A stretch of DNA of 64,000 nt from Caulobacteraceae bacterium (GCA_019748095.1 JAIEQA010000032.1:1-64000), one strand, 5' to 3'. Shown: positions 19,388-28,365, counted from the stretch's first letter. Made by a program: numbers and translations. The notes: generated from the letters alone by a model not told the origin.

Positions 19388-20074
19388 TTACGGTTGCAGC
19401 CGATAGCCGCCCGCATCGGTCAGGAGCAGACGCGTCTGACCCGGCTCGGGCTCGATCTTTTGACGCAGCCGATAGATGTGGGTCTCCAGCGTGTGGGTGG
19501 TGACCCCGGCATTGTAGCCCCAGACCTCGGTCAGCAGTTCCTCGCGCGACACGGGCTTGGCTCCGGCGCGATAGAGATACTTCAGGATGTTGGTTTCCTT
19601 CTCGGTCAACCGGATCTTGCGGCCCTTCGGATCGACCAGAATTTTGCCTGCTGGTCTGAACGAATAGGGGCCGATCTGGAAGACCGCGTCCTCGGACTGT
19701 TCATGACTGCGCAGATGCGCCCGGATCCGGGCCAGCAGGACGGCGAACCGGAACGGCTTGGTGACATAATCATTCGCCCCACTGTCGAGTCCCAGCACCG
19801 TGTCGGCGTCCGAGTCCTGGGCCGTCAGCATGATGACCGGCGTCGAAACCCCGTCCTTGCGCAACAGGCGGCAGGCCTCGCGCCCATCCATATCGGGCAG
19901 GTCGACGTCCAGCAGGATCAGGTCGGCGCGGATCTCCCGCCCCAGCCGCACGCCCTCTGTGGCCGTGGCGGCCTGAACGGTTCTGAACTCCTCGTGCAGC
20001 GCCAGTTGCTCGGCCAGGGCCTCGCGCAGGTCGTCGTCGTCGTCGATGATAAGCAGGGTCTTGGCTGTGGGCAT
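19388..20074 (-). CDS. cenR: OmpR-family response regulator, likely CenR
   Basis: Two-component transcription factor. The receiver domain has the acidic pocket IDDDDDL (residues 10-16), the phospho-acceptor Asp56 in LILLDVDLPDMDG, Thr in MLTAQ and the Lys in YVTKPF. The C-terminal winged helix reads LTEKETNILKYLYR and THTLETHIYRLRQKIE. The N-terminal sequence (MPTAKTLLIIDDDDDLREAL) and the DMDGREACRLLRK segment match what I remember of Caulobacter CenR (CC_3743), the essential cell-envelope regulator paired with the kinase CenK. CenR in Caulobacter also lies near the origin-proximal end of the genome. No histidine kinase is nearby. Family assignment is certain; the CenR name rests on memory of the homologue. 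Confidence 0.8.
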   Translation of the reverse strand: MPTAKTLLIIDDDDDLREALAEQLALHEEFRTVQAATATEGVRLGREIRADLILLDVDLPDMDGREACRLLRKDGVSTPVIMLTAQDSDADTVLGLDSGANDYVTKPFRFAVLLARIRAHLRSHEQSEDAVFQIGPYSFRPAGKILVDPKGRKIRLTEKETNILKYLYRAGAKPVSREELLTEVWGYNAGVTTHTLETHIYRLRQKIEPEPGQTRLLLTDAGGYRLQP

Positions 20075-20134
20075 CTGTCTAGAATGGCGAGGCTTGGCCC
20101 GATCGCCAAGGCGGCGATGGAAATTCCGCTGGAA

Positions 20135-20824
20135 TCAGCCCCTAGAGGGCATGAGATCGAGGTTTCGTTCCCCGAACAGCGCCGATCCGACGCGCACATG
20201 GGTCGCGCCCAGCCGGATCGCCGCCTCGAAATCCCCGCTCATCCCCATGGACAGGACATCCAGACCGTTACGGGTGGCGATCTTTGCCAGAAGGGCGAAA
20301 TGCAGGATCGGCTCCTCGTCGGCCGGCGGAATGGCCATGAGCCCCTCCACCGTCAGCCCGGCGGCGCGGGCCTCCGCGATCAGGGCGTCGACGTCGCGCG
20401 GTGCGACCCCGGCCTTTTGGGGCTCCTCGCCGGAGTTGACCTGCACCAGCAGCCGGGGCGAACGGCCCGATTTACTGGACGCCGCAGCCAAGGCCCCGAT
20501 CAGTTTCGGCCGATCGAGGGTCTCGATCACATCGAACAGGGCCACCGCATCGCCGGCCTTGTTGGACTGCAGCGGGCCGATCAGGCGCAGTTCCAGATCC
20601 GGCAGGCCCGCGCGCCGGTCGCTCCAGCGGGTCTGGGCTTCCTGCACCCGGTTCTCGCCGAACACCCGCAGGCCGCAGGCAAGGGCCTCATCGATCGCGC
20701 CGGGCGGCTGGGTCTTGGACACGGCGGTCAGGGTCACCGACGCCGGATCGCGGCCCGCAGCCTTCGCCGCGGCCTCCATGCCGGCGCGGATCACGGCCAG
20801 CCGATCGGCGAGGGCTTGCGGCAT
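20135..20824 (-). CDS. yggS: YggS/PLPBP-family pyridoxal-phosphate homeostasis protein
   Basis: PLP-binding TIM-barrel protein that buffers pyridoxal phosphate and affects amino-acid pools; it has no known enzyme activity. The Schiff-base lysine is in TAVSKTQPP, followed by the family motif VFGENRVQEA. Further motifs are LRLIGPLQSNKAGDAV (usually HxIGxLQxNK, with His replaced by Leu-Arg-Leu here), LLVQVNSGEEPQKAG, GLMAIPP, LSMGMSGDFEAAIRLGATHVRVGSALFG. I chose ATG 20824 (MPQALADRLAVIRAG), which gives the usual 229-residue length. An ATG at 20860 would add 12 residues, and the ORF track extends still further. It is divergent from the ThiE-like gene. Confidence 0.88.
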   Translation of the reverse strand: MPQALADRLAVIRAGMEAAAKAAGRDPASVTLTAVSKTQPPGAIDEALACGLRVFGENRVQEAQTRWSDRRAGLPDLELRLIGPLQSNKAGDAVALFDVIETLDRPKLIGALAAASSKSGRSPRLLVQVNSGEEPQKAGVAPRDVDALIAEARAAGLTVEGLMAIPPADEEPILHFALLAKIATRNGLDVLSMGMSGDFEAAIRLGATHVRVGSALFGERNLDLMPSRG

Positions 20825-20858
20825 GGACGCCGGGCGCGAAGCGGGGGATGAGGCAGGC

Positions 20859-21509
20859 ATGGACGAACCGGAAATGACGAAAGGGGTGGCCCGGCTCTGG
20901 GCCGTGGCGCAGGCCTTAGCCCGCACCGCCCACGCTGTCAGGGGGGACGTGGTGCCGCGCCTGCCGCCGCTGCTGTTCTTCACCGATCCCGACCGAACCC
21001 CCCGTCCGTGGGAAATCGCGGCCACCCTGCCCCCTGGGTCCGGCGTGGTCTATCGCCACTTCGGAGCCCCGGACGCCCTGACACAGGCCTTGCGGCTGCG
21101 CGCCGTGACCAGGGACCGGGGGGTCAGGCTTCTGGTCGGGCTGGACGCCGATCTGGCGGACCGGATCGGGGCGGACGGCCTGCATCTGCCCGAACGGGCC
21201 CTGTCCGCCGGCTATGCCCTGTCCGGACGTCGCCCGGACTGGATCCTGACGGGCGCAGTGCATTCGGTGGAGGCGGCGCTCGGGGCCCGCGATCTGGACG
21301 GGGTGGTGCTGTCGCCCATCTTTCCCGCTGGCGGACGCTCGGCGGAGCGGCGACCTCTGGGCATCGCTGCCCTGACCCGGGCCAGCGCGGGACGCACGCC
21401 GGTCATCGCCCTTGGCGGGATTGATGCGGAAACCGCCGACGGTCTGGTGGGGACAGGGGCCAGCGGCCTTGCGGCCGTTAACGGCCTGGCTCGACCGGGG
21501 TCTGCCTAG
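20859..21509 (+). CDS. ThiE/TenI-like TIM-barrel protein (thiamine phosphate synthase superfamily)
   Basis: About 216 residues from ATG 20859 (MDEPEMTKGVARLW); an in-frame ATG at 20874 is also possible. It shows the ThiE/TenI pattern: LLFFTDPDR at strand 1, DLADRIGADGLHLPERAL, ILTGAVHSVEAALGARDLDGVVLSPIFPAG, TPVIALGGIDAETADGLVGTGASGLAAVNGL. True ThiE residues look altered: the QxRxK and liNdR positions read YRHFGA and LVGLDADLA, HLGQxD reads HLPER, and the GPxFxTxTK phosphate loop has no Lys. It may be a TenI-type or repurposed member rather than a TMP synthase. The ORF track fuses it to about 270 codons of antisense noise upstream. Confidence 0.75.
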   Translation: MDEPEMTKGVARLWAVAQALARTAHAVRGDVVPRLPPLLFFTDPDRTPRPWEIAATLPPGSGVVYRHFGAPDALTQALRLRAVTRDRGVRLLVGLDADLADRIGADGLHLPERALSAGYALSGRRPDWILTGAVHSVEAALGARDLDGVVLSPIFPAGGRSAERRPLGIAALTRASAGRTPVIALGGIDAETADGLVGTGASGLAAVNGLARPGSA

Positions 21510-21898
21510 AAGCGGAACAGGGTTTCCAGACGCACCCGGGGCTGGGCCCGGCGGTCGGTCTCGGGGGCTCGGGCCGGATCCTGTTCCGGCGTGGCAAGCC
21601 CTGCGGCGGCCCCGACGCGCAGGCGCGGCGACAGTCTGTAATAGGCCCCGGCCTCGACATCACCCCACGCGGTCTCGCGACCCACGGGCTGGTTCAGGTT
21701 GAAATCCAGACCCCAACGGCCGTTGTCGTTCCAGCGCAGGCCCCGACGCGGGGTGGCCGGAGCCGAACGCTGGGCCGAACTGGCCTCGGACAGGGTCACG
21801 GCAGGCGCGCGCGACCGGGCCTGGGCCGACGCTTCGCCCGCCACGCCGACGAAGGCGAGCAGACCCAGAGTTCCAGCGAGCACCGCGCGCAAACGCAT
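21506..21898 (-). CDS. ntrZ: Small periplasmic protein, probable NtrZ family
   Basis: The 130-residue product starts at ATG 21898, preceded by GGGTCGG, with a signal peptide (MRLRAVLAGTLGLLAFVGVA, cleavage near ASA). The ORF track begins 88 codons too early. The mature protein has a disordered stretch and then a compact beta-rich region: RWNDNGRWGLDFNLNQPVGR, followed by ETAWGDVEAGAYYRLSPRLRVG and a terminal RVRLETLFRF. This resembles the family I know as NtrZ, a periplasmic regulator of the NtrY kinase in Caulobacter. There ntrZ also lies within a few genes of cenR. Neither ntrY nor ntrX is in the window. It overlaps the end of the convergent ThiE-like gene by 4 bases. Confidence 0.65.
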   Translation of the reverse strand: MRLRAVLAGTLGLLAFVGVAGEASAQARSRAPAVTLSEASSAQRSAPATPRRGLRWNDNGRWGLDFNLNQPVGRETAWGDVEAGAYYRLSPRLRVGAAAGLATPEQDPARAPETDRRAQPRVRLETLFRF

Positions 21899-22155
21899 TT
21901 CCGACCCTTTGACCCGGTCCTTGCGACCAGATTCACATTGTATCGCGCGACGTCTTAATCGCGTGTGGACGAATAGACACCGGTTATCCCCGGGGTCAAC
22001 GCAACGGGACTGCACGGCTCGGGTTCCGGCCAATCCGGTTCCGGCCTGTGGCGCATGCGTCACGCGAACCCGGTCGGCCCGCCTTCGCGCAGCCGGGGAA
22101 CCCCCGCGAATGACCCGCTGGACGGGCCGGGGCGGACAACCGCCGTCGGTCGGCC

Positions 22156-22185
22156 TTGTCATCGCCCCTTTTCAGCGTGTTATAG
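22156..22185 (+). promoter_or_regulatory. Candidate sigma-70-type promoter for the DUF3576 lipoprotein gene
   Basis: In the 380-base divergent gap 21899-22278, TTGTCA (22156-22161) and TTATAG (22180-22185) are separated by 18 bases. They lie about 95 bases before the lipoprotein start. The same gap carries a direct repeat of GGTTCCGGCC (about 22023-22047) whose role I cannot tell. Nothing else in the gap is recognisable. Confidence 0.4.
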
Positions 22186-22278
22186 AGCCGCGCGTGGTGA
22201 ACGGTCACGGATCGTTGCGCCATCGCCCGCCCCCCGCAACGGGAAGAAGGCGGTCCGCCCTGAGGGAGACGACGTTCT

Positions 22279-22731
22279 ATGGGTTCTGTTCGCGGCAAGA
22301 CGGTCCTGGTGACCACACTTCTGGTCTCCGGCGGTCTGCTCCTCTCCGCCTGTGGCAGCCTGCCGTTCACCGGCGACCGCTCGGCTCCGCGCGCCGACGT
22401 CCAGCAGGGCATCGGCGTCAACGGCTATCTGTGGCGAGCGACGCTCGACACCCTCAGCTTCATGCCCCTGCTGACCGCCGATCCGTGGGGTGGCGTCGTG
22501 AACTACGACTGGTACGTCAATCCCCAGACGCCGAACGAGCGCTTCAAGGCTACGGTCTTCATCCTTGACACCCGCCTGCGCGCCGACGCCCTGAACGTCA
22601 CCGTGACCAAGGAAGTCCGCGATGCGTCCGGCCAGTGGACCGCCGCCCCGGTCACGGCCCAGACCGAGGCCGATCTGGAGAACGCCATCCTGACCCGCGC
22701 GCGCCAGCTGAACCTGTCCAACGCGGGCTGA
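22279..22731 (+). CDS. DUF3576 domain lipoprotein
   Basis: The 150-residue protein begins with a lipoprotein signal ending in the lipobox LLLSACGSL (Cys near residue 25). The mature part carries the DUF3576 signature as I remember it: IGVNGYLWRATLDTLSFMPL, ADPWGGVVNYDWYVNP, NERFKATVFILDTRLRADAL and a C-terminal AILTRARQLN. The family is widespread in alphaproteobacteria. Its function is unknown to me, though the lipid anchor places it in the envelope. It precedes leuS by 127 bases, a gap filled by an inverted repeat that may end its transcript. A sigma-70-like promoter lies upstream. Confidence 0.85.
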   Translation: MGSVRGKTVLVTTLLVSGGLLLSACGSLPFTGDRSAPRADVQQGIGVNGYLWRATLDTLSFMPLLTADPWGGVVNYDWYVNPQTPNERFKATVFILDTRLRADALNVTVTKEVRDASGQWTAAPVTAQTEADLENAILTRARQLNLSNAG

Positions 22732-22740
22732 CACCACGTC

Positions 22741-22838
22741 GTCACCCTCGGCCTTGTGCCGAGGGCCCATGGACAGCGGGCCACGACCGAAAGCATAGAG
22801 GTCTCCAGATGGGTCCTCGGCACAAGGCCGAGGATGAC
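22741..22838. repeat. Pair of inverted REP-like palindromes upstream of leuS
   Basis: The left arm GTCACCCTCGGCCTTGTGCC (22741-22760, continuing GAGGGCCCA) is repeated in inverse orientation at 22810-22838 as TGGGTCCTCGGCACAAGGCCGAGGATGAC with two mismatches. Each arm is itself a hairpin (CCTCGGC/GCCGAGG). The structure resembles paired REP or BIME units and could also act as a terminator or RNA-stability element between the DUF3576 gene and leuS. Confidence 0.8.
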
Positions 22839-22858
22839 GAATCATATTCAGGAATCCC

Positions 22859-25444
22859 GTGTCCGCCTCCCCGACCCGCTACGACCCCAAGATCGCCGAA
22901 CCCCGCCAGCAGGCCCGCTGGGCGGACGCGAACGCCTTCGTCACCCGGGATACGGGCCGGCCCAAGTACTATGTCCTTGAAATGTTTCCCTATCCTTCGG
23001 GGAACATCCATATGGGTCACGCCCGCAACTATGTGATGGGCGACGTGGTGGCACGCCACAAGCGGGCCCAGGGGTTCGACGTCCTGCATCCCATGGGCTG
23101 GGACGCCTTCGGCATGCCGGCCGAAAATGCCGCCATGGAACGTGGCATCCATCCCAAGGGCTGGACCTACGACAACATTGCCGCCATGCGCGCCCAGCTG
23201 AAACTGCTGGGCCTGTCGCTGGACTGGTCGCGCGAGTTCGCCACCTGTGACCCGGAATACTATGGCCAGCAGCAGGCCTGGTTCCTGGAGCTGTATCGGC
23301 GCGGCCTGGTCTATCGCAAGGACGGGGTCGTCAACTGGGACCCGGTCGACAACACGGTTCTGGCCAATGAACAGGTCATCGACGGCAAGGGGTGGCGTTC
23401 CGGAGCCCCGGTCGAGAAGCGCAAGCTGAACCAGTGGTTCCTGCGCATCACCGACTATGCCGACGACCTGATCGACGGCCTGAAGACGCTGGATCGCTGG
23501 CCCGAGAAGGTCCGGCTGATGCAGGAAAACTGGATCGGACGGTCGAAGGGCGCAACCCTGTGGTGGGACATCGCAGAAGTCCCTGATTTCCTGCCCGCCG
23601 CGCCCGAGGGCCAGCCCAGCCACGACCGTGACCCGATCGAGGTCTATACCACGCGGCCTGACACCCTGTTCGGGGCCAGTTTCCTCGCCCTGGCCCCCGA
23701 TCATCCCCTGACAAAGACGATCGCCGAGCACCGGCCGGACGTCGCGGACTTCGTTCAGGCCTGCGCCCGGACCGGCACCAGCGAGGCCGACATCGAGAAG
23801 GCCGAAAAGCTGGGCGTCGATCTGGGCATCCGCGTCCGCCACCCGTTCGATCCTGACCGGACCCTGCCCGTCTGGTCGGCCAATTTCGTGCTGTCGACCT
23901 ATGGATCCGGTGCCATCTTCGGTTGCCCCGGCCACGACCAGCGCGACCTCGATTTCGCCCGCAAATACGATCTGCCGGTCACACCCGTCGTCCGGCCCGA
24001 CGGGGCGGAGACGGTTGAGATCGAGACCGAGGCCTATGTGGGACCGGGCCGGATTTTCAACTCGGGCTTCCTCGACGGTCTGTCGATCGAGGACGCCAAG
24101 GCCGCCGCCATCGCGCGTCTCGAGGCCGCCGATCAGGGCAAGGGCGCAACCATCTACCGCCTGCGCGACTGGGGCGTGTCGCGGCAGCGCTACTGGGGCT
24201 GCCCCATCCCGGTCGTCCACTGCGGGACCTGTGGCGTCGTCCCTGTGCCGGCGAACCAGTTGCCGGTCGTCCTACCCGACGACGTGACTTTCGATGTGCC
24301 CGGCAATCCGCTGGATCGCCATCCGACGTGGAAACACGTCAAATGCCCGTCCTGCGGGGCCGACGCCGCACGCGAGACGGACACGCTCGACACCTTCGTG
24401 GACTCCAGCTGGTATTTCGCCCGCTTCACCGACCCCACGGCGGCAGAACCGATCAACAAGGCGGCCGCCGATCGCTGGCTGGCCGTCGACCAGTATATCG
24501 GCGGGGTCGAACATGCCGTCCTGCACCTGCTGTACGCCCGGTTCGTCACCCGGGCCCTGTCCGACGCCGGCATGCTGTCGGTCAAGGAACCGTTCGCGGG
24601 CCTGTTCACCCAGGGGATGGTCGTCCATGAGACCTACAAATCCCGGAACGGCAACTGGCTGACCCCCGAGGAGGTGGAGAAGCGCGACGGCATCTGGGTT
24701 GATCGCGAACTGGGACAGCCCGTGGTTGTCGGTGACATCGAAAAGATGTCGAAGTCGAAGAAGAACGTGGTCGCCCCGCAGGAAATCCTCGACAGCCACG
24801 GTGTGGATGCCGGCCGCCTGTTCGTCCTGTCCGACAGCCCGCCCGAGCGTGACGTGCAATGGACCCCCGGCGGGGTCGAGGGGGCCAGCCGCTTCGTCCA
24901 GCGGGTCTGGACCCTGTTCGACGGCTTCAACCCCGCTGCCGCCGGCGACCCGGCCGTGGACGCGGCTCTGCGCAAGGAAACCCACAAGGCCATCAAGGCC
25001 GTGTCGGATGGCGTCGAAGGCTTCCGCTTCAACTCGGCCATCGCCAAACTGTATGCTTTCGTGGCCACCCTGCGCGATCACGACAGCGCCTCCGGGGCGG
25101 CGCGGCGCGAGGCCCTGTCGGCACTCGCCCGCCTGATCGCCCCCTTCACCCCCCACCTGGCCGAAGAAGGCTGGACCCGGCTGGGCGAGGCCGGGATGGT
25201 TCTGGACGCGCCCTGGCCCGTCTTCGATCCGGCCCTCGCGGCCGATGACGATGTGGTCCTGCCGATCCAGATCAACGGCAAACGCCGGGGCGAGATCACC
25301 ATGCCCCGCGGCGCGGATCCGAAGGCCGTGGAGGCCGAGGCGCTCGCCAACCCCGTCGTTCAGGCCTATCTGGAAGCCAACAGCCAATCGATCCGCAAGG
25401 TGATCGTCGTGCCCGATCGTATCGTCAATCTGGTGGCCGGATGA
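22859..25444 (+). CDS. leuS: Leucine--tRNA ligase
   Basis: Class Ia synthetase charging tRNA-Leu, 861 residues. The start is GTG at 22859 ([20 protein letters not shown]). The HIGH-type motif is in [20 protein letters not shown]. The CP1 editing domain includes [22 protein letters not shown] and [10 protein letters not shown]. The zinc-like [10 protein letters not shown] and [25 protein letters not shown] segments follow. The catalytic loop is [10 protein letters not shown]. An anticodon-binding domain closes the protein. The stop overlaps lptE by 4 bases, beginning the leuS-lptE-holA operon common in proteobacteria. Confidence 0.97.
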   Translation: MSASPTRYDPKIAEPRQQARWADANAFVTRDTGRPKYYVLEMFPYPSGNIHMGHARNYVMGDVVARHKRAQGFDVLHPMGWDAFGMPAENAAMERGIHPKGWTYDNIAAMRAQLKLLGLSLDWSREFATCDPEYYGQQQAWFLELYRRGLVYRKDGVVNWDPVDNTVLANEQVIDGKGWRSGAPVEKRKLNQWFLRITDYADDLIDGLKTLDRWPEKVRLMQENWIGRSKGATLWWDIAEVPDFLPAAPEGQPSHDRDPIEVYTTRPDTLFGASFLALAPDHPLTKTIAEHRPDVADFVQACARTGTSEADIEKAEKLGVDLGIRVRHPFDPDRTLPVWSANFVLSTYGSGAIFGCPGHDQRDLDFARKYDLPVTPVVRPDGAETVEIETEAYVGPGRIFNSGFLDGLSIEDAKAAAIARLEAADQGKGATIYRLRDWGVSRQRYWGCPIPVVHCGTCGVVPVPANQLPVVLPDDVTFDVPGNPLDRHPTWKHVKCPSCGADAARETDTLDTFVDSSWYFARFTDPTAAEPINKAAADRWLAVDQYIGGVEHAVLHLLYARFVTRALSDAGMLSVKEPFAGLFTQGMVVHETYKSRNGNWLTPEEVEKRDGIWVDRELGQPVVVGDIEKMSKSKKNVVAPQEILDSHGVDAGRLFVLSDSPPERDVQWTPGGVEGASRFVQRVWTLFDGFNPAAAGDPAVDAALRKETHKAIKAVSDGVEGFRFNSAIAKLYAFVATLRDHDSASGAARREALSALARLIAPFTPHLAEEGWTRLGEAGMVLDAPWPVFDPALAADDDVVLPIQINGKRRGEITMPRGADPKAVEAEALANPVVQAYLEANSQSIRKVIVVPDRIVNLVAG

Positions 25445-25947
25445 GCCCGGCCGGCGCGCGCACCGGTGCGTGGCCTGCTTCAGTCGCCGTCGTGTCCGTG
25501 TGTCTGCTGCTCGCCGGCTGCGGGTTCACCCCCCTGTACGGGGACGCGGGCGGATCTCCGGCCCTGGGTCGCATCGCCGTCTCGGCCCAGGACGACCGGC
25601 TGGGCTACCGGCTACGCGAACAGCTGGAGGACGCCCTGGGGTGGGATCGCGGAGCAAGCCCACTCTACCGGCTCGAGACCGTGGCCGAACAGAGCCGTCG
25701 ACCGCTGGGCCGGCGGATCGACGACACCGCGACCCGTTATGAGCTGACGGTCCGCGCCGTCTGGACCCTGACGCCGGCCGCCGGCGGTCCGCCCTTAACC
25801 GGCACCGAGACCGTCACCACCACCTATGCCGCCGCCGACCAGCCCTACGCCGCCATCGCGGCCCAGCAGGACGGCGAGGACCGCGCGGCCGCCGAACTGG
25901 CCCGGCTGATCCGGCTGGATGTCATGCGGGCCCTGTCCGCCTCATGA
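25441..25947 (+). CDS. lptE: LPS-assembly lipoprotein LptE
   Basis: Outer-membrane lipoprotein that plugs the LptD barrel and helps place lipopolysaccharide in the outer leaflet. The 168-residue product has a signal ending in the lipobox LLLAGC (Cys near residue 28). It is followed by GFTPLYG, the family hallmark just after the lipidated Cys. The [36 protein letters not shown] helix at the C-terminus also fits LptE. Translation is probably coupled: it overlaps leuS and holA by 4 bases each. The leuS-lptE-holA order supports the call even though LptE sequences diverge strongly. Confidence 0.9.
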   Translation: MSPAGARTGAWPASVAVVSVCLLLAGCGFTPLYGDAGGSPALGRIAVSAQDDRLGYRLREQLEDALGWDRGASPLYRLETVAEQSRRPLGRRIDDTATRYELTVRAVWTLTPAAGGPPLTGTETVTTTYAAADQPYAAIAAQQDGEDRAAAELARLIRLDVMRALSAS

Positions 25948-26996
25948 TTCTGGCCAAGCGGCCCGAGGTGGACCGCTTTCTGGCCCGGCCCGACGCCGGG
26001 ATCCGGGCCGCCGTGATCCATGGCAAGGACCGCTCGGGCGTAGCCGAACGGGCGGAAATCCTCTGCAGGGCCATCACGCCCGACCTCAACGACCCGTTCA
26101 ATGTCACCCTGCTGACCGATTCCGACATCGACGGCGACGAGGCCCGGCTGGAAGAGGCCCTGACCGCCCTGTCCATGATCGGCGGCCGGCGGCTGGTCCG
26201 GGTCCGTCTGGGCGGGGACAAGGCCTCGGTCGACAAGATGCTGGCCGCCGCGCTCAAGACCCACGGCGACGGCGGTTACAATCCCGACGCCATGCTGGTG
26301 ATCGAGGCCGGGGCTCTGGGTCGCGACTCCGCCCTGCGCAAGGCGGCTGAGGCCGGCAAGGCCTCGGTCGGGATCGCCTGCTATGAGGACGAGGCGGGGG
26401 ACATCGCCCGCATGACGCGCGAGGCCCTGGCCGTTGACAAGGTCGGCCTGACCAGCGACGCCCTCGCCACCTTCGTCGCCCGCCTGCCGAAGGAACGCGG
26501 CCTGATGCGGCAGGAGATCGAACGACTGGCCCTGTATGTCGGCCCGGGATCGGGCCGCACCATCGATGTCGAGGAGCTGGAGGCCCATCTGGGGGTCGAG
26601 GCCGACGCCTCCCTGTCTGACGCCGCGCTTCAGGCCTTCGGCGGTCGGCCTGCCCCGGCCCAGGGCGGTCTCCGGCGGGCTCTGGCCGAGGGCGAAAGCG
26701 CCGTCATGGCCGTGCGCTCGGCCTCGATCCATCTGGGCAAATTGCGCCGGATCAACGTCCTTCAGGCCTCCGGGGCCGGAGCCAAGGAGGCCGCCAAGGC
26801 CGCCGGGGTGTTCTGGAAACAGGAGGCGGAGATGCTGCGTCAGGCGCGCGCCTGGCGTCTGGAGGACCTCGACATCGTTCAGGACAGTGTCAACACCGCC
26901 GACGTCGCCACCAAGACGACGGGCATGCCCGAACATCTGATCGCAGAACGCCTGTTGCTGGAGATTGCCGCCCGGGCCCGGCGGCTGGGGCTGTAG
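25944..26996 (+). CDS. holA: DNA polymerase III subunit delta
   Basis: Clamp-loader subunit that opens the beta clamp. The 350 residues fit HolA. AVIHGKDRSGVAERAEILCRA in the N-terminal AAA+ fold, the LLTDSDIDGDEARLEEALTALSMIGGRRLVRVR segment, and the C-terminal VFWKQEAEMLRQARAW pattern are typical of alphaproteobacterial delta. There is no working Walker A, as expected for delta. It is the last gene of the leuS-lptE-holA operon. Its 3' flank carries a composite palindromic element before a convergent small gene. Confidence 0.93.
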   Translation: MILAKRPEVDRFLARPDAGIRAAVIHGKDRSGVAERAEILCRAITPDLNDPFNVTLLTDSDIDGDEARLEEALTALSMIGGRRLVRVRLGGDKASVDKMLAAALKTHGDGGYNPDAMLVIEAGALGRDSALRKAAEAGKASVGIACYEDEAGDIARMTREALAVDKVGLTSDALATFVARLPKERGLMRQEIERLALYVGPGSGRTIDVEELEAHLGVEADASLSDAALQAFGGRPAPAQGGLRRALAEGESAVMAVRSASIHLGKLRRINVLQASGAGAKEAAKAAGVFWKQEAEMLRQARAWRLEDLDIVQDSVNTADVATKTTGMPEHLIAERLLLEIAARARRLGL

Positions 26997-27026
26997 AGCA
27001 GAAACGCCCGGGGTCTGTTAGCGCCC

Positions 27027-27230
27027 CTTGTCATCCCGGCCGCAGCGAAGCGGAGAGCCGGGACGGTGGACGTTGATCCCCACACTCCCGGAAATCGCGC
27101 TTGCGATTGTCCGGGAGACCGTCGAGGCGCTCTGGCTGTCTCCCGGACAGCCGCTTCGCGTCTTCCGGGAGGCTTCGGAACCCGTCCTTTCGTCCCGGAC
27201 AATCGCTGGCGCGATTTCCGGGATGACAAG
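27027..27230. repeat. Composite palindromic element bounded by 13-base perfect inverted repeats
   Basis: The element starts with CTTGTCATCCCGG (27027-27039) and ends with its exact inverse CCGGGATGACAAG (27218-27230). Inside are hairpins at 27086-27116, 27141-27170 and 27193-27223, all with TCCCGG/CCGGGA arms. The first and third are inverted copies of each other, differing at two central bases. It fills the convergent gap between holA and the small gene at 27252. It resembles a BIME or non-autonomous mobile element and may end transcription from both sides. Confidence 0.8.
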
Positions 27231-27251
27231 GCAGCGGTCTGTCGTTCTGCC

Positions 27252-27428
27252 CTACCCCCGCTTGGACGCCTTGCGGAAGGCGGGCTTGGCCAGGGCCGCG
27301 CTCTTGGCGGCAACGGCCCGCTCATCGGCCTTGCCGCCCCCCATACCGGCATGGGCGGGCGCATTGGCCTTCTTGGCGGCGAGGACGCGTTTCAGGGCTT
27401 CGGAGGCAGTTTCGGGCGTATCGGTCAT
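27252..27428 (-). CDS. Small conserved-looking basic protein, unknown function
   Basis: A 58-residue ORF from ATG 27428 (MTDTPETASEALKRVLAAKK); the ORF track starts six codons earlier. It is rich in Lys, Ala and Gly (AHAGMGGGKADERAVAAKSAAL, KPAFRKASKRG), soluble, with no cysteine and no membrane segment. The basic C-terminus resembles small unannotated proteins I recall from other Caulobacterales. It lies 25 bases downstream of parB, on the same strand but not obviously in its operon. No function can be given. Confidence 0.6.
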   Translation of the reverse strand: MTDTPETASEALKRVLAAKKANAPAHAGMGGGKADERAVAAKSAALAKPAFRKASKRG

Positions 27429-27453
27429 GATCCACCCATAGCACACAGCCGGC

Positions 27454-28344
27454 TCAGGACCGCATCAGGCGCCGGCACAGATCATCCAGCTGTTCCAGAC
27501 TGCCCCAGGACAGGGTCAGTTCGCCCTTCCCGCCGCGGTCAACCATGGCGACCTTCAGGCCCAGTGCATCGGCGAGATCCTGTTCCAGGGCCGCCAGATC
27601 CGGCGAGGCTGATCCGCCCGACGTGGCCTTGCCCGGCTTTCCGGGACCCGATCCCTGTTCGGCCTTGCGGGCCAGGGCCTCGGTCTGGCGTACGTTCAGG
27701 CCCTGGGCCACGACCAGATCGGCAAGGGCGTCGGGATTGGTGGCCGTCAGCAGGGCCCGGGCGTGGCCGGCCGACAGCCGGCCCTCCAGCACGTGATCCC
27801 GCGCACCCGGCGTCAGCTGGGTCAGGCGCAGCGTATTGGCGACATGGCTGCGCGACTTGCCGACGATGCCGGCGACCGCGTCCTGTGTCCGTCCGAACCG
27901 CTCCATCAGCAGGGCATAGGCGCTGGCCTCTTCCAGCGGATTGAGATCGGCGCGCTGGACGTTCTCGATGATCGCGACTTCCAGAACCTCCAGATCGTCC
28001 ATCTCGCGGACGATGATCGGCACCTGGGTCAGGCGCGCCGCCTGGGCCGCGCGCCACCGGCGCTCGCCGGCGATGATCTGCCAGCGGCCGTCCTCGCCGG
28101 GCTGGGCCCGGACCAGAATCGGCTGAAGCACGCCCTTGTCGCGGATCGACTGGGTCAGCTCCTCATGGTCGGCCTTGGTGAACAGCTTGCGCGGCTGATC
28201 CGGATTGGGCTTCAGGGCCTCGACCGGCACCGACAGGACACCGGCCGGCAGGGCGGCACCCTCCGCCACCGACACAGCTTCATTGACGGGTTCGCCCAGC
28301 AGGGCCGACAGACCCCGACCCAGACCGCGTTGACGTTCAGACAA
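27454..28344 (-). CDS. parB: Chromosome partitioning protein ParB (CTPase clamp)
   Basis: CTP-dependent DNA clamp that loads at parS and spreads, forming the partition complex. The 296 residues begin with the ParA-activating peptide RGLGRGLSALLGEP. ParB/Srx motifs are LKPNPDQPRKLF, QPILVRAQPGEDGRWQIIAGERRWRAAQ (GERRxR CTP-binding box) and VIIENVQRADLNPLEEASAYALL. The helix-turn-helix is TQDAVAGIVGKSRSHVANTLRL. A Gly/Ser-rich linker and C-terminal dimerisation domain follow. It lies 21 bases downstream of parA. Three parS sites are within 6 kb. Confidence 0.96.
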   Translation of the reverse strand: MSERQRGLGRGLSALLGEPVNEAVSVAEGAALPAGVLSVPVEALKPNPDQPRKLFTKADHEELTQSIRDKGVLQPILVRAQPGEDGRWQIIAGERRWRAAQAARLTQVPIIVREMDDLEVLEVAIIENVQRADLNPLEEASAYALLMERFGRTQDAVAGIVGKSRSHVANTLRLTQLTPGARDHVLEGRLSAGHARALLTATNPDALADLVVAQGLNVRQTEALARKAEQGSGPGKPGKATSGGSASPDLAALEQDLADALGLKVAMVDRGGKGELTLSWGSLEQLDDLCRRLMRS

Positions 28345-28365
28345 AATCCTGGTTCCGTTTCTTTA

